64,000 nt of DNA from Didymella arachidicola (Eukaryota; Ascomycota; Dothideomycetes; Pleosporales; Didymellaceae). Below are positions 31,050 to 42,827 of the stretch, in pieces. The notes beneath the pieces are model-generated. The model saw nothing but the letters and a program-made list of their open reading frames with translations. It did not search any database and was not told where the DNA came from. Every line of letters starts with the position of its first letter. The first letter of the stretch is position 1. The position numbers and the translations under genes were made by a program. The stretch is from positions 434,001-498,000 of the forward strand of contig CM049990.2 of NCBI GenBank assembly GCA_016630955.3, given 5' to 3'.

Positions 31050-34000
31050 GATCAAGGTGTGCGTGCCGGTGAGCACAGCGGGCGATATGGTAGGTGTAGG
31101 TGCGGTGTATGTCGAGTAGGATTACGTGGGTTGCTATCGAGCAGTCGTGTACATCGCAGTCATGCTTGTCCGGTTTGAATTTACCAGCATGGGGGAGGTG
31201 CAGAGGTATATACGTTGCCAAGAACGTGCGCACGAACAAGGCAGGATATATGGGGAAATTGGGAAAGAACAAGATCGCGGCACAAGTCATGGTGTGTACA
31301 AGCAGTGCCAGGGCTAGACTAGTGGAAACTTCAAGAACTACTAAAAGTGGAATGAAAGCAGACAGGGAGCGGAAACTTCTTGACTACCTACTTCGTACGG
31401 AGCTACCAAGGGATAGCTCGATGAGGGAGCGCTGTGACGACCAGGCCGAGCGGCACGGCTGGAACGATGATCCAAAGCATGGGATGCAGACAACGAAAAG
31501 TAACGCGAGGAATGACCAAATCACAGGACAAGGAAGGCTGTCGACGAGGGCGGGTACCAAGGTATCATGGCGCAACGGAGGAACCGTGCAGCGGAGGTTG
31601 GCTGGCTCACCGAGACAGCAAGCAAGGGAAGCTACCGCACCCACGAAAGGGACGGTAGAGTGCGGTAGTGCGACTAGGCTCCGGAAGGATGAACTTACTG
31701 TATACATTTGCGACTCAGCTGGGTCCGAGCTAGGGTGGAGTGTCGTGTGCATGGGGTCCTCTAGGCGGTCTGCTAGCCCTGAAGATTCATGTTCAACGAA
31801 GGAAGGATGGTGCATTAGGACTCTAGCATCGGCTGCGTCATGTTTTAGCCGCGCCCACAACGACGCATAGCTAGGCAGTGAAAGACCGCTGGGCGAGATT
31901 GGGGCGGCTGAGCCAAGCCAGTCGTATGTTGTTGGTGCATTTCCCAGCGGAAAGCCGTGTTGCTGGGCGCCATCCACCGCCAGTCGCCCAAACCAGGGGG
32001 TCGATGAGCAAGTCAAACTCTGGTAATGCAGGTGCAGTACCTAGCTTCGACATCGGGAAAGACCATGAAGCGAGGTTGGGTCCGTGCCCGTCAGCCAATC
32101 AAAACTCGCTGTCAGCTTGCATTCACCACGCCCGCGACCCAGCGCCTCCTGCCTGCTTGTGTGTGCCGCCGGCTAACCAAGCTGCTGGCCCATGGGTACC
32201 CAAGCGCGATCTGGGGTGGGCGCAGTTCCGCCGACACTATTGGCCATCTTGGAGCCGAGCGTCTTCCAGAAATCGACATGTAAGCAGCTTGTCCCTGCTG
32301 GTGTGGACCTGCAACGGCGACAACGAAGCACAACATGGGTCTTTCCAGGATGCATGCAGCATCGATGTCTGCATCCGCTGAAGTCACACAGCCAACGGGC
32401 AGCACCTTGACGGAGATTGCAGCAATCAGCACATCACATTCACCCGGCACAACGCATACCACAGTACACATGCCACCAGCCTCACCCACAAGCGCCGGAA
32501 GCAGGCAGACCATGAGCGCTCGCTCCACCCTTCGACAGTCCACCCTTCATCATGGGAGCGTGTGCCGTTGGTGTGGGTGTCTAAGCATCCCTAATGTGCC
32601 CACATGTGTCTGACGAACATTGCATGCCCGTTGCAGTTAGCCAGTGATTGGCAAAAGACCACCTCACCATTGTTGTGGATCGTCGAACCTTGAAACCACA
32701 CGCAGGCTACTGACACCGAGCCACCGGCCACATTCGCACCGGGATGCATACAAAGCAGACGAAACGAGAAAAACAGCCGAATTCTGAATCACGAAGCGGG
32801 AGACGCCAAACATTACAAGTACGGTAGTGGACCTTACTCATTAGTCGTCGTCCAACCAATGTAGGGTATATGGCGGTGAATTCACAACAAAGACTGCACT
32901 TGTACATTGAACGCTTAACGCCGTCGCTAAGGAAACGTGTATTGACTTCGATCGACACGATATGGTGTGCTGCGTTCGTAGATTGAAGGTGACGAGTTGT
33001 GGCTGCGCCTCAGTGACAAAGCAGCTTGTGCGATATGCACCAGTGTTCACGATGCAGCTTGCCGCTATAATAGACCGACCCTGCCACTATTGGTCTCGGC
33101 AGCGATGACGGTTGAGAATAATCTCATCGGAAAAGGCCACCCAGGAGTCCCTAAACGACCCCACGGCGACCAAGCCCGAAACAGCAATACCGTTTTCGAT
33201 AACGAGAAATCCCCGTGGTATGGCTTGGGCAGATGCAGCCGAAGCGCCGAAAGCCCTGGGGCCATCCCGCCTAAATGATCGACAGCGGTCTAACGCGGGC
33301 GCAAGGATGGTTTTGGCGGTTCAAACGAACCGGACCATGTCAGGGGATTGGTGTCTTGTCGCCAGAAGGGTGTGTGGAACCTACAGGTGTGCCCACGCAT
33401 GGATTGACCACCATGACTGCGCTTGATTTGCATCACTAATGTTCCTTTAGTTACAGAAGCGCGTCCTAATGCTAGTCACCTTGGGCTTACGCATTCCGGT
33501 CAAAATGTTGTGCATTCGAACTCATCGTATAACAAGAGGAAAAAGACATTGGTAAGACATAGATCTGCGTCCTTCAGCCATTTCTTCAGGCCACAGCAGA
33601 CATGCGCCACAAAGCTGGTCACCGAAAGCGGGCTGTCAGGCTTGATCATGGCTCGTTTAATTCCAAAGAATGGACCAATGACAAGCCTCTTGTCCCGTAC
33701 TTCATTACGACCGACCCGCGTAACACGCTCACAGTAGTGGCATGACTGCAGCAAGCGGTCTCGGCCGCTTTTCGCTGGAGGATTGCAATGCAGCCGTCCC
33801 ACCTTGTGCATCACAAGACAAACATTGTCCATGTAAGCGCTGGAACTCGACCCTGCCACTTCCTGCACACTTTGTGGTCGGTTTCATTTGCAATCCTCTG
33901 CGAACGGTAGCCGATAGTGGTAATAGACTGGACCTGCACTCTACCACGGGTGGCTATCTTGAGGCGGCCGTATTCAAAGACTCCGTCTCGCTCATAAAAA

Positions 34001-37000
34001 AAGTGGTCGCGCTAAACCACTATCATGGTGATGCGATGCGTTTTGATGGTTCAATCAATCGAGATTGCGAAGTGCGTCCAGCCGTTCGATTTCCGAGAAT
34101 CCGTTTTCAGCGTGCGTGCGTTGACTTTCGAGCCTGCCCCTTGCAAGCTGAGCATTACCCATCTCTAACAGCTTCCGTCCGGCAATCTGCTGCAACACGG
34201 GAAAGAAACCCTCATGACGTACTCTCTGACCGTGCCACGAGACAAGTGGGTCCAAACGTGGCGTTGCATCGTGGACGACTATTAGCAGAATGATGGTTGT
34301 TTGCGGCAACGCTAGCCATTCAGAGGAAGCAGCTTTAGCTCGCTATCCCTTGCGGTCGGTTCCTTGTCTCCACCTGCTGGTCAGGAAGGTTTCTTTTCTT
34401 AGTGCGACTATGAAAAGTCTTCCGCAGATCGGAAGATGGCTTTGGTATCACATCTGTGGAGGCACATCAGGTCCCAGTCTGTGACTACCAAGCGCTTCAG
34501 AACAGTTCATCGTACTGTGAATCTGCCTATCTCCGTTCCAAATACAGCAGACAGCCTCAAAGCAAGCGTTTAATGACGGAGGAATCGGCAGATGGAAATA
34601 GTGGGTCACTAGCTTGATTGGGTGCTGCCGATCGTAGGCCAAAGCTGACGCTTGAGATGTGCGTTCTAGACTATGCCCAGGGCGATGTCCAAACACTGCG
34701 AATTTGTTCTGTGGGTCATATGGAATTTACCCTGATGTAAGGACCAGCTTCGACCTGCGCATTGGGCCTGTTCGAGGTTAGACTGCTTCGACCAATCAGT
34801 ATTGATCGTCAGCGCTCCCCTGAGTGCCTTGGATCAACATCCACCTCGGACAGTCGGAGCCTTGCTGCTGAAAATGGTAACATTTGCACAAGCACAAAGA
34901 AAGTCCACACTGCTGGGACCTGGCCTCGTGACAGAGCTAATCGATCAACATTTTCACCGGCAAACCCCGTGGTATGCAACTGATGACTGGCGCTCTTGCA
35001 TAACACAGTGAAGCACCAAGCTCTCAAACACGAGTCTTTCCACAATACTACTGTTTGGCCGTGACCTGCCGCTTCTTGGGCACGCCCAGCCGACACACCC
35101 GACACCCTCGCTACGACGTGCATACCGGTATTCAAAGGACGTCTGCGAGTAAGGTGCCACTGCATACACATATCGCTGGCGGCCCGAGCTCGATCAATGT
35201 AAAATCAGCCATCGTCCGTTGCATGCTGAAGTGGCGCATCGGTGGGCGACTGTATCGGTGCATCAACCCTTGCAGTCGACCGTTCACTGCAACAACAATC
35301 TCAATATCGGGAGAGCCCTGGTTTCAAGCGCAGGAATGTTTCCTTTTGCCGTCGCTCTGACCGGAGACGTTCAAACGCTGAGGCTGCTGCCAATCCCACG
35401 GCAACCTGCTGACCCGGTGACATAACTCGCGTCTTGTGTTAGCGCTGTTATAGTGGCAATCACTGCGTGACAGAAGTTTGATAATTGACACCCTGGCTGC
35501 ATGACCACAATGTCCGAGAATCGGGCCACTTGCTGAGAATTGCATGCTTGCTCACATCAACAAGCCGCCAGCATGGAGCATGCAATATTCGTAACGGCAC
35601 GAGGCTGTGCTTAGTCTTGAGTCGGCAGTCATAATGTGCCCTTGGGGGCAGGTAGTATGAAACCTGTGGCTTCCGATGTTGATATCTGACAATGTGTCTT
35701 GGTGGAGAATGCGAACTCCGCTGACCACACCAGCAAACCGGCTAAAGGTCTGACTTTCCCCCATCTGCAACCAAGACGCGGCCGGCCTGGAGGCGTCGTA
35801 CGTGGTCACGGTGACCGAACTCGCGAATCAGAAACTGACGGTGAGCAAAAGCTAGACTGACGTTCTTCACGAAAGCAAGTGCGCTTGTGCGTTTGTGCGC
35901 TTTCTTACACTGAGTGTGAGTGTCTGTACTATGGTAGGTACTCCGTCTAATCAAGTGAACCTCTAGTCCCTCGACACCCTACCACCGTCGCATGATTCGT
36001 CCAGGCCGCACTTGCGCGTCGTGCAACCCTCCTCGGGCGACCCTTCCCCGATCGTCATGTCAACAGCTTGTGTGCTTGTCTGCCCGAATGCAATCGCGTG
36101 CATCGTTTTTTGCCGTGTTACCCCCGCAATACAAGCGCTTATCTGTGGCTCCTCGAGACAGATCCGATCTCCGTCCTGACAGGCCACAATAATGGTACGC
36201 TGCTTCCCTGCTGCCTACAACATTGCCCAGCATGCTCTTGTCATGCATCGCACTGAGCCTCAGACCAGTACGACTCATACTTGCTAGCCACACTCTACAC
36301 ATCCATACCCTCAAAGGGTATCAACCGCCTTCACGCCGGAGCAAGGAAGTCCTTGACATCCCGTATCATCATCCACGACCTACTGTTTACGTGATACCAG
36401 TGGGTTTGCTACCGGTATATTCCCGCAAATGCCTTAGGTACTCAACGTCCTCCTTCGATCCGCGTCTTCCGCTCGTGTTGTCGCCGCCTGATTAATCTGC
36501 AACTCACCGCTGGCCCGCCTGCTTGCGTGACCACGAAGCGGGCTTCGATAGATGTGATGTTCGACGACTTTACTGTACTCACCATTCCTGCAACACCCAC
36601 TACAAGGGAGAGGGGGGGGCATGAACGGGCTGGACAACGAGGGTCGGTGTCGATCGCAGAACAACCAATAAGAGCCGTTCAATATAGGTACTGGCCATTC
36701 AGAAACTTCGCGAAACGTCTGTGGGGCACCTCGTATTTCCAGCCCGTTCAAGCACCCCCCTTGTACTTGTCACCATAATCATATCGACAGATCCGGACCA
36801 TGGACATACGGCTATCAACCAAAACCCAACCGAAGACCGTCAGGGATGCACGCAACGAGGTCACCTCTAACACCGGCCCGGGAGCAGATGAACCGAGCAC
36901 GCCTTTGTCTCCAGATGAGTACCAACAAGTAATTGGTTACTGCGCCTGTTATGTCTTGCAAACGAGTATGTCACCTAAGTCGCACTGCTGATCGACTTCA

Positions 37001-38592
37001 CTTGTACCAGTTGGATACACAAAGGATGTCCAGATCACTCCAACTTATCGTCAACAGCTCATGGTCCAACGGCCCCGACGTAGCCTGCCCATCAATAACG
37101 TCAGCACGAAAGCATTTGAATACGACTTTTAATGATACAGTATACTTCTCCAGGCATTTGCCGCGTCCTCGCCATCCACGTTGCCTGGTCAGAAGTATGT
37201 GACTCAGGGAGCTGGCTGACAGCAACGGGTAAGCCGCAGATCAACCGGACACGGTGAACAACGACACGAAGTCGCTCCTTCCTCCGAGGAAGACATTTTC
37301 CCGTAGATCGCACTGAAGTTCTCACAATGTCTTCCCGCTGTTGCATCATGCTCGCAGCGAAGTGGGTCATGCCTCCAGGAAGCCATTCTGCCGTATGTAT
37401 GCACCAAGCCTGGAACGCGGGCCAACGTAGATCAACCATTAGACAAACGGGTCCCGCGCCGTTCCTAATCTTCGATGTTGCATGAAGATGACATCGGTTG
37501 GAATTTAGGTGGTTTTCAAAAGCAGGTGTGTCGATCATGACGAAGATGTTGTAGTGAGTGCGGGGCTATCAGGGCTCGATCGCTCCACAGACAATCACCT
37601 TGACGATTATATCGAGCATGCACTTATGTCCAAAGCGCTTAGAGGTGAAGAGCGGTACCGTACGGGAACTGCGGCGGAAACGTGGTATAGGTCATAGTTA
37701 CGAGGAGGGCAGTAGTCGTGCAAGGCAAGTGCACCACTGCACCAGTGCTGGTTCATACGTGTCTAGTGTCAATTGCATCTGCAATGCATACCAAAGAACA
37801 TTAATTTCTAGCCACGCATCCGCTGTTTTCTGGTGTCCGCGTTGACCATTACACTTCTTTACCTAGCTATGCCTTTGAGAATCTAGATCGCTCATAGGGC
37901 AGGCATTGACTTTTAGAGTTTCGAATGCTGGAAGCAATCTCGATATGACATCGACTATCTGTTCTTCTTAGTCTTTGTCGGTACTGCGCCGTTCGTTTGC
38001 GATTTCAGAGATGGAATCCTACGGGGATCCTATGCGTCTACATTGCATGCAAGCGTACTCCATTCGACCGCAAAGGCGCTCTGACGCGACACACCGAGCT
38101 CACCAGCTTCTGTTCAAGCAGTTTTTCTAGCGAGCATGAAGCTCACAAAGTTGTAGAAGCCTCAAAAGGCCAGAACAAAGTCTGATCTTCATACTGAGAC
38201 GTCTGAGGGAGTGGGGTGTGCTCATCGCAGACTGCTTTTGTACTACCAGTCAGTTCTTCTCGGTCCTGTGTATGGTTTGAACCAGGCAGGTTTGTCCCTT
38301 AGGAAGATCGTGGCTTCCTGCTGCCTCGAGAGGTTGCTGTCTTGACCTTTTGCTGTGGAGCACACGACGGATAAGAGCAACCGCAACTCGCTTGGACCTG
38401 CCAAAAGTAAATATTGTCCCCACCGTATCTCGAGGGGATATCAACCAGCCCTCAGTGACTTCCTCATTCCCCGCTATCACAATGAGACTCTCTCTAACTA
38501 GAGCGTTGTGCTCCCTGGCCCAATTGCGTACACCGCGGTGACCTTCCTAGTCTTTCCTTTGAGATCTAGAAAAAGAATACCATCACACCAAC
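31050..38592. other. 7.5-kb gene-poor region
   Basis: No supportable gene. Open frames are mostly below 130 codons, scattered on all six frames, begin at non-ATG codons or overlap each other on opposite strands. The longest pair (31100-31870 plus, 31384-32016 minus) exclude each other and show no domain. I see no transposase or reverse-transcriptase motif, no long terminal or inverted repeat, no satellite and no tRNA. Base composition looks mixed rather than AT-rich, so heavy RIP is not obvious. Confidence 0.5.
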
Positions 38593-39358
38593 ATGCCTAT
38601 CAAGGTTACTCGCATGACAGAAGCCGACATAGACGGCGCCATCGATACAATTCAGCAAGCTTTTGCAGATGACCCTTACAACGTCTGGGTATACCCCGAC
38701 CGCTCAAAGGTACACCGGCACCAAACACGGATCACACGCATACCCACACTGACATGTTCATCAGGTAGACCTGACGCGCAACCGTGTCTCTCTCACATTG
38801 CGGTGTCGTTGGGGCATATCGCATGGGCTCTTCTACGTCGCGCGTGACACCTCAGATCCCGCCAAGATCCTCGGCTGCGCAATGTGGATGGCTCCTCAGC
38901 CGCGCTCACAGCCAGAATCATGGTCGCTGTACCTGTCCTACTGGTGGCTGTGGCTGAACCAGGTCCGGATGAATGGCTGGTACGGCCGTGGCGGGCTGAG
39001 TACTCAGCGGTATTGGATCTGGAAGGCGCGCCAGGCGGAGGCGCAGAAGGAGCTGTGGACGAGTAACAAAGGGTATTACTTTTGTAATATTGTGACGGTC
39101 CTGCCTGATGCGCAGGGGAGAGGCGTGGGGAGGAAGTTGATGGAGGAGGTGCTGCGGTCGGCAGATGAACAGGGGATCTCGTGCTATCTAGAGAGCTCGA
39201 GAAAGGTACCTAACGTGCCGATATACGAGAAGTTTGGGTTTGAGCTCGCGAGAGAGATGGAATGCAAAGACGGAGATGGACAGAATAGTGCGATAACACT
39301 GTATTGCATGCTAAGGAGTCCAAGAGAGGCTGGAGACCCGCGCTTTGGGAAGGCGTAG
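38593..39358 (+). CDS. GNAT-family N-acetyltransferase
   Basis: Two exons (38593-38709 and 38765-39358) give 236 residues; the 55-nt intron is phase 0 with GTACAC...CATCAG borders. The acetyl-CoA-binding motif A is NIVTVLPDAQGRGVGRKLME (Q/R-x-x-G-x-G/A form), followed by a helix VLRSADEQGI and a motif-B-like ESSRKVPNVPIYEKFGFEL. The N-terminus begins with the usual beta-strand/helix of small-molecule GNATs (VTRMTEADIDGAIDTIQQAF). The middle has a Trp-rich loop (WSLYLSYWWLWLNQ). The substrate is unknown. It lies 136 nt from the 3' end of a convergent Zn2Cys6 regulator gene. Confidence 0.88.
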
Positions 39359-39494
39359 TGTACGACGGAGACATGTGGAGTGCTTGAAATGACGGGGATG
39401 TTCGCGACATTGCAGTTCCTTAATCTGTGGACTTGCGCTGCGTTCGTGCATCAAGCAATCTAAGGATTTCTTGTTCCAGGCCGTAAGCAAAGTC

Positions 39495-41047
39495 TTAGCC
39501 AGGGAAAAGATCAGTGTCCCAATCTCTCGAAAGACTTGCTTCCCAGTCTTCTGCCTTGACAGGCCCATCGTCCCAATCAATGCCCTCCCAGCTTTCGAAT
39601 ATACTCTTTGCCGCTGCCTCGCTACCCTTGCACTCCAATACGCTAATCACCTGCTTGACACCTTCGTAGGCGCTTTGTGTCACCAAGTCTCCTCTTTTCG
39701 AAACGACCGTACCTATAGCTTCGATGACCTTCTCGACAGATCGTCCAACCCACCACCCTCTCGGCGCCAGACCTGCAAGTGCCCACCACCAGGCCATCAG
39801 CGCAAGAGCCCTTGGCTCGTGGTTTTTGACAAGCAGTAGGAAATCTGGCATGAGGAAAGAGCAGAAGACGAATACGCGAACAAAAAAATCCGGATTGAGG
39901 TGGTAGTAGTACAGACTTAAGAAGATCGGGCTGAAGATGTGCAGCACGGGATACAAAGTGCCAACATGCATGTCGAGAGGACCTAATCGTGAGTCGGCAT
40001 TATCGAAGGAAGCCAGCAAAGCCATTAGTGGAGGAGGGAGGAAGACAGGCGACCCAGTGGAGTGCTGCAGATAATATGTTGACGGCGGATTCGGGTGATC
40101 CGGTGTCGTGCCGACCGCAGCCACATGGGTGTATAGATAACGGCTGTCTCCTATGTGAAAGACTGGCGGTGGGGGCAATATTCGCAACTCTCTGCAGATC
40201 AGAGGGAAGACGGAGAGTTTCTCGATCCCAGCTGCCCAACGTAGAGATGCAAGGATTCGGAGACCTTCGCTCATCTTCAGAAAACTATCCATCCAGACTA
40301 GATACGTGTCCTCATCTGCAGTATCAGGCTCTGGGGATGGGAGTAGACTTATGAGGAGCATTCCAGTCACGAGGACAGACTCGTAGTTCTCGGCTGTGAT
40401 ATTCTGTAGAGCCTTGCTGTACTCAGCAAAAGTCTTCTGGCGGTAAACCAGTGCTGTCTGTGCAGCCTGCTTCGACGGCGCCAGCGCGTTGCTGTGAGAT
40501 GCTGCGATACTGAGGAGTGCATAGAAGAGGTATGTATACGAGAGCGACAAACGTGGAACGGAATCCATGTGTATCGACACGACAGTCTCATCATTTTGTG
40601 GAGTCAAGGTCTGCCATGTAAATGTCCGGTAGCGATGAAGTAGCTCGAAGTTCAGATCAGATATGGTTCCTGAGGCGGTTTGTACAGCTGGTACCAGCCA
40701 GGAAATCATCGGCGATGAATTGTCATTGAAGTCCAGGTCTTCATCCACAGCCATGCGTGCAGGAGAGCTGCCATTGCTCAGCGTACCAGTAGATGTAGGT
40801 GAATTTTGTGACTCTGGTAGGTATTCGCAGCTCAACTTGCGTAGCGAACAGTAGCCGCAGATAGGCTGACCTTCGTCGCACTGAAGATGATTAGAAACTG
40901 TTGATGACTTCGTCGAATTCTGGCTTTGTTCGACGCATTCCCATTAGAGCTGCCCACCTTGACTTTCTTCCGCTTACATGTCGAGCAACCGCCTCGAGAC
41001 TTGCGATGCGGCTTCTTGCTTACAAATCCTGCACTGCGACGTACCAT
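39495..41047 (-). CDS. Zn(II)2Cys6 transcription factor
   Basis: Two exons (40958-41047 and 39495-40880) give 491 residues. The DNA-binding domain is split by the intron: HRKSRGGCSTCKRKKVK in exon 1 and CDEGQPICGYCSLRKLSC in exon 2. Together they give exact C-x2-C-x6-C-x6-C-x2-C-x6-C spacing, residues 21-48. The middle is an alpha-helical fungal activator region (LSYTYLFYALLSIAASHSNA, then QKTFAEYSKALQNITAENYE, then VLVTGMLLISLL). This resembles the Upc2/Ecm22-type sterol-uptake regulator family seen in many ascomycete C6 proteins; I cannot assign the target pathway. The 77-nt intron has GTGGGC...CTTCAG borders. It is divergently transcribed from a methyltransferase gene, a typical regulator-target arrangement. 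Confidence 0.92.
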
Positions 41048-41323
41048 CTGGTGTGTAACACCGGTCGTAGGTGTTGCGTTTCGAGTGAGTGTGATATGCG
41101 TGGTCCATGAATGGTGCACACGATTTCAGGCATCCAAGTGGAAGGCACGAACGAGCAACAGCCTCATATCCCTTATCGTCTACGTCATCATGGAAGCTGT
41201 TTGTCTCCTATTCATTACATACTGCAAACCATACGCTGAGAATTGTGCTCAAAGATAGCCCTTTGAAAACATAGTTGAAAAGCACTTAAATGGAAAGATT
41301 GTACGCTCGTGAAGGAGAAGAGA

Positions 41324-41347
41324 CTCGGATCCGGCCCCGGAGCCGAG
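41324..41347. promoter_or_regulatory. CGG/CCG near-palindrome, candidate C6 factor site
   Basis: The 24-bp block has CTCGG at the left, CCGAG at the right and two CCGG cores between, so its two halves are almost reverse complements. Zn2Cys6 factors commonly bind inverted or everted CGG triplets. It sits in the promoter shared by the C6 regulator and the methyltransferase. Binding is inferred. Confidence 0.45.
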
Positions 41348-41490
41348 AACGGGAGCTGCAACACCTGCACTATCAACCTCACCCTCAATCCGGCTCCGAC
41401 TGCTTCAACTACTGTATTCGCTCACATTATCCGTTGTTACGGCTGAGAAAAGATCCGTACCTGTGCCTCAATACGTCCGAAATCCTCAAC

Positions 41491-41526
41491 GGGCCTTCAA
41501 AGGGGCCTTCGAATGGGCCTTTGAGC
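41491..41526 (+). repeat. Three tandem 12-bp repeats (GGGCCTT core)
   Basis: GGGCCTTCAAAG, GGGCCTTCGAAT and GGGCCTTTGAGC start exactly 12 nt apart (41491, 41503, 41515), about 70 nt upstream of a TATA element. Candidate binding-site array. Confidence 0.6.
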
Positions 41527-41596
41527 CGTCTGACATAGCTTGCACTCTGTGCGTGGCATAAGCACTATGCCGTCTCGACGGAACCTCATTGAGGCA

Positions 41597-41604
41597 TATA
41601 TAAA
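41597..41604 (+). promoter_or_regulatory. TATA box of methyltransferase gene
   Basis: TATATAAA, 112 nt upstream of the ATG at 41716, a typical distance for a regulated fungal promoter with a short leader. Confidence 0.6.
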
Positions 41605-41715
41605 CCTGGAGTGCTCTCCAGTGATGAGACATTCTAGCTCGCGCAGGTTTCTTGACCCATCATCATCTACCTACGTAGCATCTCCCCAGGACACCCAAGG
41701 ACTGTCTGAGCAACC

Positions 41716-42573
41716 ATGAACATTTCTACCATCAACCCGCCCCCACAAGCGCAAGCTTTGCTTTCAGACGCCCAAAAGGTATCAACCTACGAAACAACAG
41801 GCGGTCTCGTAACCTCACAATTCGCCTCGCACAATCTAACCCTCATCCCACCCATCCAGGACGGCGCTATCATCCACGACAACGCTTGCGGCTCAGGCAC
41901 GTTATCGCGACTCCTCATCTCTTCCGCAAATCCACCATCCTCCCTTCAAATCCACGCCACCGACATCGACCCCCCATTCCTGACAGCACTCTCCCATGCC
42001 GCCGAGCAGAACGGCTGGCCACTCCAAGCAACGCTGAAGAGAAGCGAAGCTTTAGACTTCCCAGATGCCAAATTCACGCACTCTTTCACCAACATCGCCA
42101 TCTTCTTCACCTCGGGCGCAGGCCTCGATGGCGCGAAAGAAATCTATCGTACCCTGCAGCCCGGCGGCACGGCGGTAGTTAACTGCTGGGCCCATGTAAC
42201 GTGGCTCCTGCCTGTGCGTGTGGTGCACGAGCACGTTCGGCCCGGGAAGCCATTTCCCACGCCGGTCGTTGCGTGGCATGATGGGAAACATATTCAGAAG
42301 GTGATGCGGGATGCAGGGTTCAAGGAAGAGGACATGCGAATTGAGAGGAGCGATGCGTGGGCGGTGGTCAAGAAAAGCGGGTTGAGGGAGTGGGCGGAGA
42401 AGAGCTGGGCGTACCTGGGTGGAATCGCTGGGTGGTTTGAGGGGGACGAGCAGAACTGGGATCGAGCTGTAGACAAGCTAGTAGAGCTGTTGTTAGTGCA
42501 ACCTGGGACTGTAGTGGAGGGTGATGAGGTCATGATGAAAGCCAGCCAGTGGGTCGTTGTGGCGAAGAAGTAA
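41716..42573 (+). CDS. Class I SAM-dependent methyltransferase
   Basis: Single exon, 285 residues. Motif I is IIHDNACGSGTLSRLL (Asp55 to Gly61). The acidic residue of motif II is in IHATDIDPPF. The motif corresponding to the later strand is DFPDAKFTHSFTNIAIFF, followed by IYRTLQPGGTAVVNCW, the usual 'LkpGG' turn. These place it in the UbiE/LaeA-like class I fold. Fungal proteins of this type often act on secondary metabolites or quinones; the substrate is unknown. It is divergent from a Zn2Cys6 regulator, and a GNAT enzyme lies on the far side of that regulator, so a small inducible metabolic group is plausible. No transmembrane or signal segment. Confidence 0.88.
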   Translation: MNISTINPPPQAQALLSDAQKVSTYETTGGLVTSQFASHNLTLIPPIQDGAIIHDNACGSGTLSRLLISSANPPSSLQIHATDIDPPFLTALSHAAEQNGWPLQATLKRSEALDFPDAKFTHSFTNIAIFFTSGAGLDGAKEIYRTLQPGGTAVVNCWAHVTWLLPVRVVHEHVRPGKPFPTPVVAWHDGKHIQKVMRDAGFKEEDMRIERSDAWAVVKKSGLREWAEKSWAYLGGIAGWFEGDEQNWDRAVDKLVELLLVQPGTVVEGDEVMMKASQWVVVAKK

Positions 42574-42827
42574 GGGCAGAACGAGGCACTTGGAAATATC
42601 AGCCAGTGTGTAGAAGGTGGCCTTTTCGATAGTACATTATCTATCAGACATCATGACTTTTAAGCTTCCAAGACCAAGCAGACCATACAACGCTTGCTTT
42701 TGAAATCGTGACGTTTATAGTGTACATATGCTTTTCAGCATCTAGATGCAACCCACTCTTCTCATAATCCAATACAAAATAAGAATCTTAGATCATATCT
42801 GTCCTGCTAATGCTCTCGTCTGAGCAT

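Larger units (their letters stand above)
41048..41715. promoter_or_regulatory. Divergent promoter, C6 regulator / methyltransferase
   Basis: 668 nt between two divergent ATGs. It contains a 24-bp CGG near-palindrome, a 12-bp-period triple repeat and a TATA element, each listed on its own. Further CCG sites occur at about 41389-41398. Confidence 0.55.

Noticed and set aside
35860..35915. GC-rich hairpin-like GAAAGCAAGTGCGC...GCGCTTTC
   Set aside because: Pairing is imperfect and short, and no gene context suggests a function.
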